Position numbers and translations under genes: made by a program
Source of the DNA: Mycobacterium sp.
GTDB lineage: Bacteria; Actinomycetota; Actinomycetes; Mycobacteriales; Mycobacteriaceae
Assembly (NCBI GenBank): GCA_020438865.1
Contig: JAGQTU010000002.1
Location: forward strand, 1 to 64,000
Length of the DNA: 64,000 nucleotides
Direction of reading: 5' to 3'
Shown here: one piece after another, positions 45,341-54,907 of the stretch
Layout of the letters: each line of letters starts with the position of its first letter
Position numbering within the stretch: the stretch's first letter is position 1
Notes under the pieces: generated by a model
Seen by the model: only the letters and a program-made list of their open reading frames with translations
Databases searched by the model: none
What the model was told of the DNA's origin: nothing

Positions 45341-46544
45341 GCCGGGTCCGCGCCTTCCACCGACGGGTCAGCGCAACGAGTTTCGACGGTGTCGCCCGCT
45401 CGACCAGCCGAACCAGCGCGTCGTTGATGATCTGCGGCGCCTCGAGTTGCACCAGGTGCCCGGCGCCGGGGACCACCACCAGTTCGGAGTCCGGCAGCAC
45501 CGCAGCCATTTCCTCGGAGTGGATGACCGGGGTCAGCACGTCGTGGTCGCCGCAGGCGATCATCGTCGGAATCCCGGCCAGCACCGGCAGCGCCGCGCTC
45601 TCGTCGTGGACCTCCAGGGCGTGCAGGAACTCCACCAGGGTCGCGATCGGGGTGTCGTGAATCATGTTCTCGGTGAACGCCACGACGCTAGGGCTCATGT
45701 GGTCGTCACCGTAGGACGCGGTCCGCAGGATCGGCCGCAGCACCGAACGGGCCGCGCCGCGGGTGCGATGCACCAGCTTCGGGGCATAGCGGGCCGCGAA
45801 CCGCACCGCCTCCAGCGCGGGATTCTGCAGGATCTCGCCCAGCGGGGAGCGCGGCAGACCCTCGGCGGCCGAGGAGATCAACGCCGCACCGACGATGCGC
45901 TTTCCGTACTTCCCGGGGAACTGCCGGGCATGCGAGAGCACCGTCATCCCACCCATCGAATGCCCGACCAGGATAACCGGACCACGCGGAACCATCACCT
46001 GCAGAACGGTTTCCAGGTCCTGGCCCAGCTGGCTCACCGTGTAGGTCTGCACCGGCGCCGCGCCGGAACCGCCGTGACCGCGCTGGTCGTAGAACACCAT
46101 CCGCACCTGCTCGCCCCACTGCTCGGCCAGGGCGGCGCGCTGGAAGTGGAACGAGCCCATCCGCAGGCAGAATCCGTGCGCGAACACCACCGTCAGCGGC
46201 GCGGTCACCGGCCCGACCTCGCGGACCACCAGCGGCACCCCGTCCGGCGTGGTGACCACGCAGCCGCGGTCGGCCTCCAGCAGTGCGAAATCCTCACCGA
46301 CATAGGCGTCTTCGATGTACTCCTTGTGCCGCAGCGCCCTGGCCGCCGAGACCCCGGCGACGGTGCCCACCGCGCTCAACCCGGCGACACCGGCCAACAG
46401 TCCCGCCCTCTTACCGGGCCGCAGCCGCGGATCGCCGCCCTTGCGGGCCAGTCGCTCGGCGCTCTTGGCGGCCTGGCGGGCCAGGCGTTCGTCGATGCCC
46501 TTGGCGGGCTTGGGATTCGGCGTGGGCCCCGGATCAGTCGCCAC
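45333..46544 (-). CDS. membrane-anchored alpha/beta hydrolase between alr and tsaE
   Basis: A 403-residue protein with a basic, Ala-rich N-terminal region ([26 protein letters not shown]), one hydrophobic segment (about 45-68, [21 protein letters not shown]) and a Ser hydrolase domain: [29 protein letters not shown], nucleophile elbow [26 protein letters not shown] and [13 protein letters not shown]. It could be a lipase/esterase acting at the membrane. GTG 46544 is the first plausible start, overlapping alr by 11 bases. It sits between alr and tsaE; M. tuberculosis lacks a gene at that point as I recall, other mycobacteria have one. Substrate unknown. Confidence 0.83.
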   Translation of the reverse strand: MATDPGPTPNPKPAKGIDERLARQAAKSAERLARKGGDPRLRPGKRAGLLAGVAGLSAVGTVAGVSAARALRHKEYIEDAYVGEDFALLEADRGCVVTTPDGVPLVVREVGPVTAPLTVVFAHGFCLRMGSFHFQRAALAEQWGEQVRMVFYDQRGHGGSGAAPVQTYTVSQLGQDLETVLQVMVPRGPVILVGHSMGGMTVLSHARQFPGKYGKRIVGAALISSAAEGLPRSPLGEILQNPALEAVRFAARYAPKLVHRTRGAARSVLRPILRTASYGDDHMSPSVVAFTENMIHDTPIATLVEFLHALEVHDESAALPVLAGIPTMIACGDHDVLTPVIHSEEMAAVLPDSELVVVPGAGHLVQLEAPQIINDALVRLVERATPSKLVALTRRWKARTRHA

Positions 46545-47715
46545 CGGCGTCCGCCTCCCGGTAGCTGCGCACCACCCGCCCGCGCGGGCTGGTGACGACC
46601 TCGTAGTGAATTGTGCCGAGCAGGTCGGCCCAGTCCTGGGCGGTGAGCTCCCCGGATGTGCCGGGCCCGAACAGGATCGCCTCGTCACCCTCGGCGACGT
46701 CGGGTTCACCCGGGCCGAGGTCGACCACGAACTGGTCCATGCAGATGCGGCCGACGCTGCGGCGCAGCCGCCCATTGATCAGCGCATCGATCCGCCCGCC
46801 CAGGGCGCGGTAGACACCGTCGGCATACCCGACCGGTAACAGCGCCAGGTTGGTGTCGCGTTCGGCGATCCACTTGTGGCCGTACGAGACTCCCTCGCCG
46901 GCCTGCACCGGCTTGACCATCGCGACGGTGCACTTGAGCGTCATGGCCGGGCGCAGGCCCATGTCGCCGAGGTCGGGGATCGGGCTCAGCCCGTACACCG
47001 CGATACCGGGGCGCACCATGTCGAACGCCAGGTCCGGCCGGGTCATCGCCGACGGCGAGTTCGACAGGTGCGCCACCTCGAAATCGACGCCGCGGCGGCG
47101 GGCCTCGGCGAGCATCTCGGTGAACCGCTTGGCCTGCAGGTCGTTGAGCGGGTCCTCGGGGAGATCGCCGTTGGCCAGGTGCGACATGATTCCGCGCACC
47201 CGGATCGCCTCGCCGGCGGTGGCGCGCAGCACCGCGTCGAGCACCGCCGGATACTCCGCGGCGCTGACCCCATTGCGGTTCAGCCCGGTGTCGACCTTGA
47301 TGGTCAGCTCGGCGGTGCGGCCGGTGCGGTCGACCGCGTCGAGCAGTTCCTCGACCTGCCGCACCGAGGACACCCCGATCTGCACCCCGGCGGTCAGCGC
47401 GGGCGCGAAATCGGTGCCGGGCGGATGCAGCCAGGCCAGCACCGGGGCGGTGATGCCGTCGCGGCGCAGGCTGAGCGCCTCGTCGATGGTGGCCACCCCG
47501 AGTTCGGCCGCCCCGGCCGCCAGCGCCGCGCGGGCGACCTGGGTCGCGCCGTGACCGTAGGCGTCCGCCTTGACCACCACCATGACCTGCGCCGGGCCGG
47601 CGTGTTCACGCAGAACGCGCACGTTGTGGGCAATAGCCCCCAGATCGACGACGGCCTCCGCGCTCGCAGCGGGGAGCTGGGAGTGCGTCGACGGGGTCAC
47701 CGATGTCGTGTGCAT
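46534..47715 (-). CDS. alr: alanine racemase
   Basis: A 393-residue PLP enzyme interconverting L- and D-alanine for peptidoglycan; target of D-cycloserine. The PLP lysine is in [18 protein letters not shown], catalytic Tyr is in [30 protein letters not shown], and [25 protein letters not shown] and [14 protein letters not shown] are family motifs. GAGGAG seven bases before the ATG at 47715 sets the start. It is the first gene of a seven-gene chain of overlapping or close genes ending at 41731. Confidence 0.95.
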   Translation of the reverse strand: MHTTSVTPSTHSQLPAASAEAVVDLGAIAHNVRVLREHAGPAQVMVVVKADAYGHGATQVARAALAAGAAELGVATIDEALSLRRDGITAPVLAWLHPPGTDFAPALTAGVQIGVSSVRQVEELLDAVDRTGRTAELTIKVDTGLNRNGVSAAEYPAVLDAVLRATAGEAIRVRGIMSHLANGDLPEDPLNDLQAKRFTEMLAEARRRGVDFEVAHLSNSPSAMTRPDLAFDMVRPGIAVYGLSPIPDLGDMGLRPAMTLKCTVAMVKPVQAGEGVSYGHKWIAERDTNLALLPVGYADGVYRALGGRIDALINGRLRRSVGRICMDQFVVDLGPGEPDVAEGDEAILFGPGTSGELTAQDWADLLGTIHYEVVTSPRGRVVRSYREADAGGD

Positions 47716-47795
47716 GTTCTCCTCACTGCCGACGATTGTCCCAGAACCGGCCCGCCGGGCACCGAACAGGGCGCTGAGCAGGCCCGGTGTCGCCG

Positions 47796-48533
47796 TCACC
47801 GGCCCGCCGGGCCCCGATTCCGCAGCCGCGGCAGCACGGCGTCGAGCAGGCCTGTGGACAGCCCCGGAACCACGGCCGGGGCCACCGCCCGCACCTCGTC
47901 GCCGGGCGCGGTGCCGACGGCGATGCAGCGCATGCCGGCCGCCAGCGCGCCCCGTATCCCGGGCACCGAGTCCTCGAATACCAGCACGTCGGTCGGCTCG
48001 CGCCCGAGCAGCGCGGCGCCGGCGCGGAAACCCTCCGGGTCGGGCTTGCCACGGCGGACGTCCTCCTCGGCGACGACGACGGTGATCACCTCCCCGACCG
48101 GGCTGGCCGCCAGGACCGCGCGGACGTCGTCGCGCTGCGCGCCGGTGACGATCGCCATCGGCACGCCGTGGTCGGCCAGCACGCCCACCAGGGCGACGGT
48201 GTCGGCGGCGATCGGATTGTCGTGCGCGACCAGTTCGCGATAGCGGCGCTTGCGCAACTCCAGCAGCGGATCGACCGGCGCGTCGACCCCGGCAATCCCC
48301 AGCGCCTTCTCGACGATCTCGCGGTCGCTGTGGCCGAGCAGGTGCCGGTCGTAGTCGTCCTGCGTCATCGCCCAGTCCAGATGTTCGGCGAAGAGCTCGG
48401 CGAAGATCCGGAACAGGATGGGCTCGTCGTCGGAGAGGGTGCCGTTGAAATCGAAGATGACGGCCGGGTTGTCGGCCGCGGCCCATTGCGCGATCACGTC
48501 GTGGGCGGCACGCGGAACCGGATACGGCGGCAC
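47796..48533 (-). CDS. HAD family phosphatase (phosphoglycolate/beta-PGM-like)
   Basis: A 245-residue HAD hydrolase. Motif I is [20 protein letters not shown], where the second Asp of the usual DxDGT is replaced by Asn (DFNGTL), a variant seen in some members; motif II is [13 protein letters not shown], motif [17 protein letters not shown], motif [24 protein letters not shown]. An Asn at the acid/base position should reduce phosphatase turnover, so it may be a phosphomutase-like or regulatory relative. GTG start at 48533; the TAGGTT -10 eight bases upstream overlaps the -10 of the divergent kinase gene. It is separated from alr by 80 bases. Confidence 0.78.
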   Translation of the reverse strand: MPPYPVPRAAHDVIAQWAAADNPAVIFDFNGTLSDDEPILFRIFAELFAEHLDWAMTQDDYDRHLLGHSDREIVEKALGIAGVDAPVDPLLELRKRRYRELVAHDNPIAADTVALVGVLADHGVPMAIVTGAQRDDVRAVLAASPVGEVITVVVAEEDVRRGKPDPEGFRAGAALLGREPTDVLVFEDSVPGIRGALAAGMRCIAVGTAPGDEVRAVAPAVVPGLSTGLLDAVLPRLRNRGPAGR

Positions 48534-48541
48534 GGGTCAAT

Positions 48542-48551
48542 AACCTAGTCT
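48542..48551. promoter_or_regulatory. overlapping divergent -10 hexamers (TAGGTT minus, TAGTCT plus)
   Basis: TAGGTT on the minus strand covers 48542-48547 and TAGTCT on the plus strand 48546-48551; each is eight bases from its start codon. The shared two bases mean that both promoters cannot be open at once. Confidence 0.5.
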
Positions 48552-48559
48552 TTGCGAAC

Positions 48560-49480
48560 ATGCCGTTCCTCTCCGACTCGGAACTGGATGCGCTGCTCGA
48601 GCAGCTTCCGGCCCTGGCCGGCCGGCCGCGCCGGCTCGAGGAACTCTCCGGCGGTCTGACCAACCGCAACGTGAAGATCACCACGCCCACCGGCGCCTAT
48701 GTCGCGCGATGCAGCGTCAACGCCCAGAACCTGCTCGGCATCGACCGCGACAACGAGTTCTACAACAGCAGGGCGGCCGCCGAGGCCGGGGTGGGCGCAC
48801 CGGTGATCGACTACCGCCCCGATCTGGGGATCCTGCTGGTCGGTTTCCTCGAGGGTGTCACCCTGACCAACGCCGACCTGCAACGCCCCGGGGTGCTGGC
48901 CCGGGTGGCGACCGGGGTGCGCGGCCTGCACGCCGGGCCCCGCTTCCGCGATCGGTTCGACATGTTCGAGCGTCAGCCCGCATACCTGAAGGTGGTCCAG
49001 GACAACGGCTTTCGCCTTCCCCGCGACTACCTCGACTTCGCGCCGGCGTTCGCCGAGATCCGGCGGGTACTGGAGGCAACCGACCGGACCACGGTGCCGT
49101 GCAACAACGACCTACTGGCGGGCAACTTCGTCGACAACGGCGAGCGGGTGTGGCTGATCGACTACGAGTACTCCGGCAACAACGACCCGTGTTTCGAACT
49201 CGGCAACATCTGGGCCGAGTGTGGGCTGTCAGAAGACCAGCTGGCCGAACTCGTCACGCTGTACTACGGGCGCCCGCTGCGCAACAAGACCGCCCGCGCG
49301 CGGCTGCAGGGCATCGTCGGCAAGTACGGCTGGACGCTGTGGGGCTGCATCCAGAACGGCTCCAGCGCAATCGACTTCGACTTCTGGGCCTGGGCGATGG
49401 AACGCTACGAATCCGCGGTCGCCGAGTTCCGCGGCCCGGATTTCGCCCGGCTGCTCGACGACGCGCAAGCCGCTGACTAG
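48560..49480 (+). CDS. choline/ethanolamine kinase-like phosphotransferase
   Basis: A 306-residue protein kinase-like fold enzyme of the choline kinase/APH group. [16 protein letters not shown] is the ATP loop, [20 protein letters not shown] includes the ATP-contact Arg/Lys region and Glu, and the catalytic Brenner region reads [42 protein letters not shown]. The usual HNDL is NNDL here: the catalytic Asp is present but the His is replaced. [10 protein letters not shown] keeps the metal Asp. A gene for a dimethylglycine-dehydrogenase-like protein follows after ten bases, so choline- or betaine-derived compounds are plausible substrates. Cytosolic. Confidence 0.82.
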   Translation: MPFLSDSELDALLEQLPALAGRPRRLEELSGGLTNRNVKITTPTGAYVARCSVNAQNLLGIDRDNEFYNSRAAAEAGVGAPVIDYRPDLGILLVGFLEGVTLTNADLQRPGVLARVATGVRGLHAGPRFRDRFDMFERQPAYLKVVQDNGFRLPRDYLDFAPAFAEIRRVLEATDRTTVPCNNDLLAGNFVDNGERVWLIDYEYSGNNDPCFELGNIWAECGLSEDQLAELVTLYYGRPLRNKTARARLQGIVGKYGWTLWGCIQNGSSAIDFDFWAWAMERYESAVAEFRGPDFARLLDDAQAAD

Positions 49481-49490
49481 GGAGGAACCC

Positions 49491-51947
49491 ATGTCCACCC
49501 GTGAGCTACCCGACCGCGCCCAGATCGTCATCGTCGGCGGCGGCGTCGTCGGCGCCAGCGTGGCCTATCACCTGACCAAACTGGGCCGCACCGATGTGGT
49601 GCTGCTGGAGCAGGGCCAGCTGTCCTGCGGCACGACGTGGCACGCCGCCGGACTGGTGGGTCAGCTGCGCGCCTCGGAGAGCGGCACCCGGCTGGTGCAG
49701 TACTCGACGGCGCTCTATGCCGAGTTGGAGGCCGAGACCGGGCTGAGCGCCGGCTACAAGCAGTGCGGTGGTGTGACGGTGGCCCGCACCGAGGACCGGA
49801 TGACGCAGCTGCGCCGCACCGCCGCCAGCGCGGCGGCCTATGACCTGGACTGCGAACTGCTCAGTCCGGACCAGGCTTTCGAGCGCTATCCGGTGATGCG
49901 AGTCGACGACCTGGTGGGCGCGATCTGGCTGCCCGCCGACGGCAAGGCCAACCCGACCGACCTGACGATGGCGTTGGCCAAGGGCGCCCGGCAGCGCGGC
50001 GCCAGGGTCTTCGAGCGGGTGCGGGTGCTCGATGTGCTCACCGACGGTACGGCGGTGACCGGCGTGCGCACCGACGCCGGCGACATCGAGGCCGAGGTCG
50101 TGGTCAACTGCGCCGGGCAGTGGGCCAAGGCGGTCGGCGCGCTGGCCGGGGTCAACGTGCCGCTGTACTCGGCCGAGCACTTCTACGTCGTCACCGAAAC
50201 CATCGCCGGGGTGCACCCCGATCTGCCGATCCTGCGCGACCCCGACGGCTACACCTACTTCAAGGAGGAGGTCGGCGGCCTGGTGATCGGCGGGTTCGAG
50301 CCGGAGGCCAAACCGTGGGTGGCACCGGATGCGATCCCGTACCCCTTCGAGTTCCAGTTGCTCGACGAGGACTGGGAGCACTTCGAGATCCTGATGCGCA
50401 ATGCGCTGCTGCGGATTCCGGCCCTGGAGCACACCGGGTGCAAGAAGCTGTACAACGGCCCGGAGAGCTTCACCCCGGACAACCAGTTCATCCTCGGCGA
50501 GGCCCCGGAGTGCGCGAACTTCTTCGTCGGTGCGGGATTCAACTCGGTCGGCATCGCCTCGGCCGGCGGGGCCGGGCGCGCGCTGGCCGAGTGGATCGTC
50601 AACGGTTCACCCACCACCGACCTCACGGGCGTCGACATCCGCCGCTTCGCCCCCTTCAACGGCAACGTGGCCTGGCTGCACGACCGGGTGGCCGAGGTAC
50701 TCGGAGTGCACTACGAGATCCCCTGGCCCAACCGCGAACTCACCACCGCCCGGCCGTTCCGCCGCTCCCCGGTGCACCACCTGCTGGTGGCCGCCAACGC
50801 CAACTTCGGCAGCCGGATGGGCTGGGAGCGGGCCAACTTTTTCGCGCCACCCGGCACCGAGCCGGTGATCGAGTACTCCTGGGGCAAGCAGAACTGGCTG
50901 GACTGGTCGGCGGCCGAACAGCTCAACACCCGCACAGGCGTCACGGTGTTCGACCAGACGTCGTTCTCGAAGTACCTGCTCGCCGGGCCGGATGCCGAAC
51001 GGGCGCTGCAGTGGCTGTGCACCGCGGATGTGGCTGTGCCGGTGGGCAGGTCGGTGTACACCGGCATGCTCAACGAACGCGGAACCTACGAGTCCGACGT
51101 CACCGTGACTCGCACCGGGGCCACCGAGTTCCTGATCGTCAGCAGCGCGGCCACCACCGAACGGGACAAGGACCACATCACCAGGAACATGCCGGCCGGC
51201 GCGCGGGCCGAACTGGTCGACGTGACGTCGGCGCTGGCGGTGTTCGGCGTGATGGGCCCGCGCTCCCGTGACCTGCTTGCCGCCCTCACCGACGCCGACC
51301 TGTCCGATGCGGCCTTCCCGTTCGGCACCAGCCGGCTGATCGCGCTGGGCTATGCCACCGTGCGGGCAACCCGGATCACCTACGTCGGCGAACTCGGTTG
51401 GGAGCTCTACGTTCCCGCCGAGTTCGCGGTCGGGGTGTACGAGGACCTACTGCGGGTCGGGGAACGCTTCGGCGTCGGCCGCGGCGGCTACTACGCCATC
51501 GAGTCGATGCGGCTAGAGAAGGGCTACCGCGCCTTCGGCCGTGAGCTGACACCCGGTGAGAACCCCGTCGAGGCCGGTCTGCTGTTCGCCTGTAAGCTGA
51601 AGACCGACGTCGACTTCCTCGGCCGCGCGGCGGTTGAGCGAACCCGCGCCGAGGGGCCGCGCAAGCGGCTGGTGAGCTTCGCCGTCGACACCCCCGACCC
51701 GATGCTGTGGGGCGGTGAGTTGATCCTGCGCGACGGCGCGGTCGCCGGTCAGGTGACCTCGGCGGCGTGGGGCGCCACCACCGGCGCTTGCGTGGGACTG
51801 GCCTACCTGCGCGCGGGTGTGGACACCGTCGTGACGCCGGAGTGGGTCCGCGCGGGTAGCTACGCGGTCGACGTCGGCGGCGAGATCCATCCGATCTCGG
51901 TGTCGCTCAGGGCGATCTACGACCCGGCCAACGAACGGATTCGCTAG
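49491..51947 (+). CDS. FAD-dependent oxidoreductase with GcvT domain (dimethylglycine/sarcosine dehydrogenase-like)
   Basis: An 818-residue two-part enzyme. Residues 1-370 form a DAO-type flavin domain: VIVGGGVVGASVAYHLTKLG, GTTWHAAGLVGQLR (His 51 matches the covalent FAD His of dimethylglycine dehydrogenase), and TYFKEEVGGLVIGGFEPE. Residues about 430-800 form a folate-binding aminomethyltransferase (GcvT) domain, with FDQTSFSKYLLAGPDAERALQWL, GTYESDVTVTR, and ELTPGENPVEAGL. Such enzymes demethylate N-methylglycines and pass the one-carbon unit to tetrahydrofolate. GGGAGG before ATG 49491 is a strong ribosome binding site. It forms an operon with the kinase-like gene. Confidence 0.87.
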   Translation: MSTRELPDRAQIVIVGGGVVGASVAYHLTKLGRTDVVLLEQGQLSCGTTWHAAGLVGQLRASESGTRLVQYSTALYAELEAETGLSAGYKQCGGVTVARTEDRMTQLRRTAASAAAYDLDCELLSPDQAFERYPVMRVDDLVGAIWLPADGKANPTDLTMALAKGARQRGARVFERVRVLDVLTDGTAVTGVRTDAGDIEAEVVVNCAGQWAKAVGALAGVNVPLYSAEHFYVVTETIAGVHPDLPILRDPDGYTYFKEEVGGLVIGGFEPEAKPWVAPDAIPYPFEFQLLDEDWEHFEILMRNALLRIPALEHTGCKKLYNGPESFTPDNQFILGEAPECANFFVGAGFNSVGIASAGGAGRALAEWIVNGSPTTDLTGVDIRRFAPFNGNVAWLHDRVAEVLGVHYEIPWPNRELTTARPFRRSPVHHLLVAANANFGSRMGWERANFFAPPGTEPVIEYSWGKQNWLDWSAAEQLNTRTGVTVFDQTSFSKYLLAGPDAERALQWLCTADVAVPVGRSVYTGMLNERGTYESDVTVTRTGATEFLIVSSAATTERDKDHITRNMPAGARAELVDVTSALAVFGVMGPRSRDLLAALTDADLSDAAFPFGTSRLIALGYATVRATRITYVGELGWELYVPAEFAVGVYEDLLRVGERFGVGRGGYYAIESMRLEKGYRAFGRELTPGENPVEAGLLFACKLKTDVDFLGRAAVERTRAEGPRKRLVSFAVDTPDPMLWGGELILRDGAVAGQVTSAAWGATTGACVGLAYLRAGVDTVVTPEWVRAGSYAVDVGGEIHPISVSLRAIYDPANERIR

Positions 51948-51950
51948 CCG

Positions 51951-52008
51951 CGAGTGTGGGCCCTATGCACAGATTTTGGCGCAAAAGTGTGCGGGAGGCC
52001 CACACTCG
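51951..52008. repeat. 58-nt intergenic palindromic element, copy 2
   Basis: Arms CGAGTGTGGGCC (51951-51962) and its exact inverse (51997-52008) enclose CTATGCAC and a second inner pairing (GCACA with TGTGC, TTTT with AAAA). Same length and many identical positions as 39393-39450. It separates convergent genes. Confidence 0.75.
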
Positions 52009-52017
52009 GCGCAACGG

Positions 52018-53409
52018 CTAATGCGCGAAATGCTGTTCCTCGAAGTGGCCGTCCGGCTTGATCGCGTCGAGGTGGCCCAACACCGCGTTCAGGTCCTCCC
52101 ACAGCGAGCGGGCCAGGTCGGCGGAGAAGCCCTCCCGCACCACCACCCGCAGCACCGAGACGTCCTCGGCGCCGTCGGGCATGGTGTAGGCGGGCACCTG
52201 CCAGCCGTAGGAGCGCAGCGCGGCCGAGACGTCGAACTCGGTGTAGCCGAAGTCCCCGGACAACTTGAACGCCACCACCGGGATGGCCGAGCCGTCGGAG
52301 ATGACGTCGAAGTGGTGGCAGCTCTCCAACTGGTCGGCGAACCAGCGGGCAGTGCCGGAGAGGCATTGCATCACATGGGTGTATCCGGCCCGGCCCAGGC
52401 GCAGGAAGTTGTAGTACTGCCCCACCACCTGGTTGCCGGGCCTGGAGAAGTTCAGGGTGAAGGTCGGCATGTCGCCGCCGAGATAGTTCACCCGGAAGAT
52501 CAAGTCCTCGGGTAGCGCATCGGAGTTGCGCCACACCACGAATCCGATGCCGGGATAGGTCAGGCCGAACTTGTGGCCGCTGACGTTGATCGAGGCCACC
52601 CTTGGCAGCTGGAAATCCCACTCGACCTCCGGGTGCAGGAACGGCACCACGAACCCACCGCTGGCGGCGTCCACGTGCACCGGGATGTCGAGTCCCCTGT
52701 CCTTCTCGAGTTGGTCTAGGGCGGCGCAGATCTCGGCGATCGGCTCGAGTTCACCGGTGTAGGTGGTGCCCAGAATCCCGACCACTCCGATGGTGTCCTC
52801 GTCGACGGCATCGACCACCTGCTCGGGGGTGATCACGTAACGGTCCTGCGCCATCGGCAGATAGCGCGGCTCGACCTCGAAGTACCGGCAGAACTTCTCC
52901 CACACCACCTGCACGTTGGAGCCCATCACCAGGTTGGGGGTGCGGGTCTTCCAGGCGTTCTCGTCCTGGCCGCCGACCCGCTCCTTCCACCGCCACTTCA
53001 GCGCCAGGCCGCCGAGCATCACCGCCTCCGACGACCCGATGGTCGAGGCCCCGATCGCGGTGGAGGCGTCGTCGTCGAGCAGGTTCTCGGCATGGAAAAG
53101 ATCGGCGACCATTGCCACACAACGGCTTTCGATCGCCGCGGTGGCCGGGTACTCGTCCTTGTCGATCATGTTCTTGTCGAACGTCTCGGCCATCAGCTTC
53201 TCGGCCTCGGGGTCCATCCAGGTGGTGACGAACGTGGCGAGGTTCAGCCGCGAGCTGCCGTCGAGCATCAACTCGTCATGGATGAACCGGTAGGCCGCGG
53301 CCGGCTCCATGGATTTCGCGGGCAGCCGCAGCGACGGGATCGGGTTGGTGGACAGCCGTCCCGTGTACGCCGGTGCGATCGACGGGGAGCGGTACTTGAC
53401 GTGCGGCAT
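52018..53409 (-). CDS. gadB: glutamate decarboxylase
   Basis: A 463-residue group II PLP decarboxylase producing 4-aminobutyrate and consuming a proton, for acid tolerance or GABA supply (Rv3432c type). GSSEAVMLGGLALKWRWKER, VHVDAASGGFVVPFLHPE (pyridine Asp) and SINVSGHKFGLTYPGIGFVVWR (PLP Lys) are clear; the substrate region TTWMDPEAEKLM fits. GAAGGAACC before the ATG at 53409 acts as ribosome binding site. The NAD(P)HX repair gene lies 13 bases upstream, so the two are one operon. A C-terminal end EEQHFAH differs from E. coli GadB but is ordinary for actinobacteria. Confidence 0.93.
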   Translation of the reverse strand: MPHVKYRSPSIAPAYTGRLSTNPIPSLRLPAKSMEPAAAYRFIHDELMLDGSSRLNLATFVTTWMDPEAEKLMAETFDKNMIDKDEYPATAAIESRCVAMVADLFHAENLLDDDASTAIGASTIGSSEAVMLGGLALKWRWKERVGGQDENAWKTRTPNLVMGSNVQVVWEKFCRYFEVEPRYLPMAQDRYVITPEQVVDAVDEDTIGVVGILGTTYTGELEPIAEICAALDQLEKDRGLDIPVHVDAASGGFVVPFLHPEVEWDFQLPRVASINVSGHKFGLTYPGIGFVVWRNSDALPEDLIFRVNYLGGDMPTFTLNFSRPGNQVVGQYYNFLRLGRAGYTHVMQCLSGTARWFADQLESCHHFDVISDGSAIPVVAFKLSGDFGYTEFDVSAALRSYGWQVPAYTMPDGAEDVSVLRVVVREGFSADLARSLWEDLNAVLGHLDAIKPDGHFEEQHFAH

Positions 53410-53422
53410 GGTTCCTTCTCTC

Positions 53423-54844
53423 TCAGAGTGCTGCGACGGCGGAACGGATGTGGGCGAGGATGCGCGACGCCGAGGTGGGCGCCGGTGCCGGGCCTGGGTC
53501 GGCGGCCGAGGCGTTGGCCGCGCGGGCGTGCACGAAGGCGGCGGCGGCGGCCGCCTCGACCGGGGCCAGGCCGGCGGCCAGCAGCGCGCCGATGACGCCG
53601 GACAACACGTCACCGGATCCGGCGGTGGCGGCCCACGACCCACCGGCGGGGTTGAGGTAGACCGGTCCGTCGGGTTCGGCGATGACGGTGACGTTGCCCT
53701 TCAGCAGCACGGTGGCCCCGAACACGTCGGCGAGCCGACGGGTGGCGGCGACCCGGTCCATCCCCGGCCCCGCTCCGGCCAGCCGCTCGAACTCCCCGGC
53801 GTGCGGCGTCAGCACCGTCGGCGCGTCACGTTCGGACACCAGGTGGGGGTGGTGGGACAGGATGGTCAACCCGTCGGCGTCGACGATCACCGGCAGGTCG
53901 CTGTTCAGCGCGTAGGTCAGCGCGGTCACCGCCGCCTCGTCGGTGCCCAGGCCGGGCCCGACGGCCCAGGCCTGCACGCGGCCCGCGGCGGCCGCGTTCG
54001 GCGCGGCGACCACCTCCGGCCAGTGCGACACCACCTCGGCGGCCGCGGTCCCGGCGTAGCGCACCATGCCGGAGGTCGCCGCCACCGCGGCGCCGCTGCA
54101 CAGGATGGCGGCGCCCGGGTAGGTCGACGAGCCGGCCAGAACGCCGGTCACGCCCTGGGTGTACTTGTCGTCGTGCGGGCCGGGCACCGGCCAGCGGGCC
54201 TTGACGTCGGCGGCGTCGAAGCCGAGCACATCGGTGGCCGGCAGTTCCAGGCCGATGTCGACGAGTTCGACGCGGCCGCAGTCGGCCAGCGCGTGCACCG
54301 GCTTGAGTCCGCCGAAGGTCACCGTGACCGCGGCCCGCACCGCCGGCCCGGTGATGGCACCGGTCTGCACGTCGATGCCGCTCGGGATGTCAACGGCGAC
54401 AACGGGAATGCCCGCGGCCTCGACGGCGTCGAAGATCTCGGCAGCCGGCCGGCGCAGCGGGCCGCTGCCGGAGATCCCAACCACGCCGTCGAGCACCAGT
54501 TCGGTGGACTCGGGCACCCCCGGCACCACCCGGCCGCCGGCGGCGCGGAACGCCGCCAGCGCCTTGGCGTGGGTGTGCTCTGGGTTGAGCAGCACCGCGC
54601 TGGCACCCGCACCCCGGCGGCGCAGGAAGGTCGCGGCCCACAGCGCGTCACCGCCGTTGTCCCCGGAGCCCACGACCGCGCAGATCCGGCGGCCCGCGAT
54701 GCCGCCGGTACGGCGCCGCAACTCGCGGCCCACCGCGCTCGCCAACCCGTGGGCGGCGCGCCGCATCAGCACCCCGTCGGGCAGGCTCGCCAGCAGGGGC
54801 GCCTCGGCCGCGCGGATGGCGTCGGCGGTGTAGTAGTGCCGCAT
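53423..54844 (-). CDS. nnrD: bifunctional NAD(P)HX epimerase/dehydratase
   Basis: A 473-residue repair enzyme. Residues 1-205 are the YjeF_N epimerase (YYTADAIRAAEAPL, ICAVVGSGDNGGDALWAATFLRRRG, VVAVDIPSGIDVQTG); residues 215-473 are the ADP/ATP-dependent dehydratase of ribokinase-like fold (KYTQGVTGVLAGSSTYPGAAIL, PVIVDADGLTIL, VLTPHAGEFERLAG, GGSWAATAGSGDVLSGVIGALLAAG). It repairs hydrated NADH and NADPH. ATG 54844 is the family start. TACCCT lies eight bases before it. gadB follows after 13 bases. It is divergent from a small DUF4440-like gene. Confidence 0.93.
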   Translation of the reverse strand: MRHYYTADAIRAAEAPLLASLPDGVLMRRAAHGLASAVGRELRRRTGGIAGRRICAVVGSGDNGGDALWAATFLRRRGAGASAVLLNPEHTHAKALAAFRAAGGRVVPGVPESTELVLDGVVGISGSGPLRRPAAEIFDAVEAAGIPVVAVDIPSGIDVQTGAITGPAVRAAVTVTFGGLKPVHALADCGRVELVDIGLELPATDVLGFDAADVKARWPVPGPHDDKYTQGVTGVLAGSSTYPGAAILCSGAAVAATSGMVRYAGTAAAEVVSHWPEVVAAPNAAAAGRVQAWAVGPGLGTDEAAVTALTYALNSDLPVIVDADGLTILSHHPHLVSERDAPTVLTPHAGEFERLAGAGPGMDRVAATRRLADVFGATVLLKGNVTVIAEPDGPVYLNPAGGSWAATAGSGDVLSGVIGALLAAGLAPVEAAAAAAFVHARAANASAADPGPAPAPTSASRILAHIRSAVAAL

Positions 54845-54852
54845 CGGGACCA

Positions 54853-54858
54853 AGGGTA
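54853..54858 (-). promoter_or_regulatory. -10 hexamer TACCCT of the NAD(P)HX repair gene
   Basis: TACCCT on the minus strand, eight bases before the ATG at 54844; leader of at most two bases expected. Confidence 0.4.
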
Positions 54859-54907
54859 CGTGCCGGGGGCGTGCATAGAACCGAAGTCCCCGCGGGTACC
54901 CGCCGGC

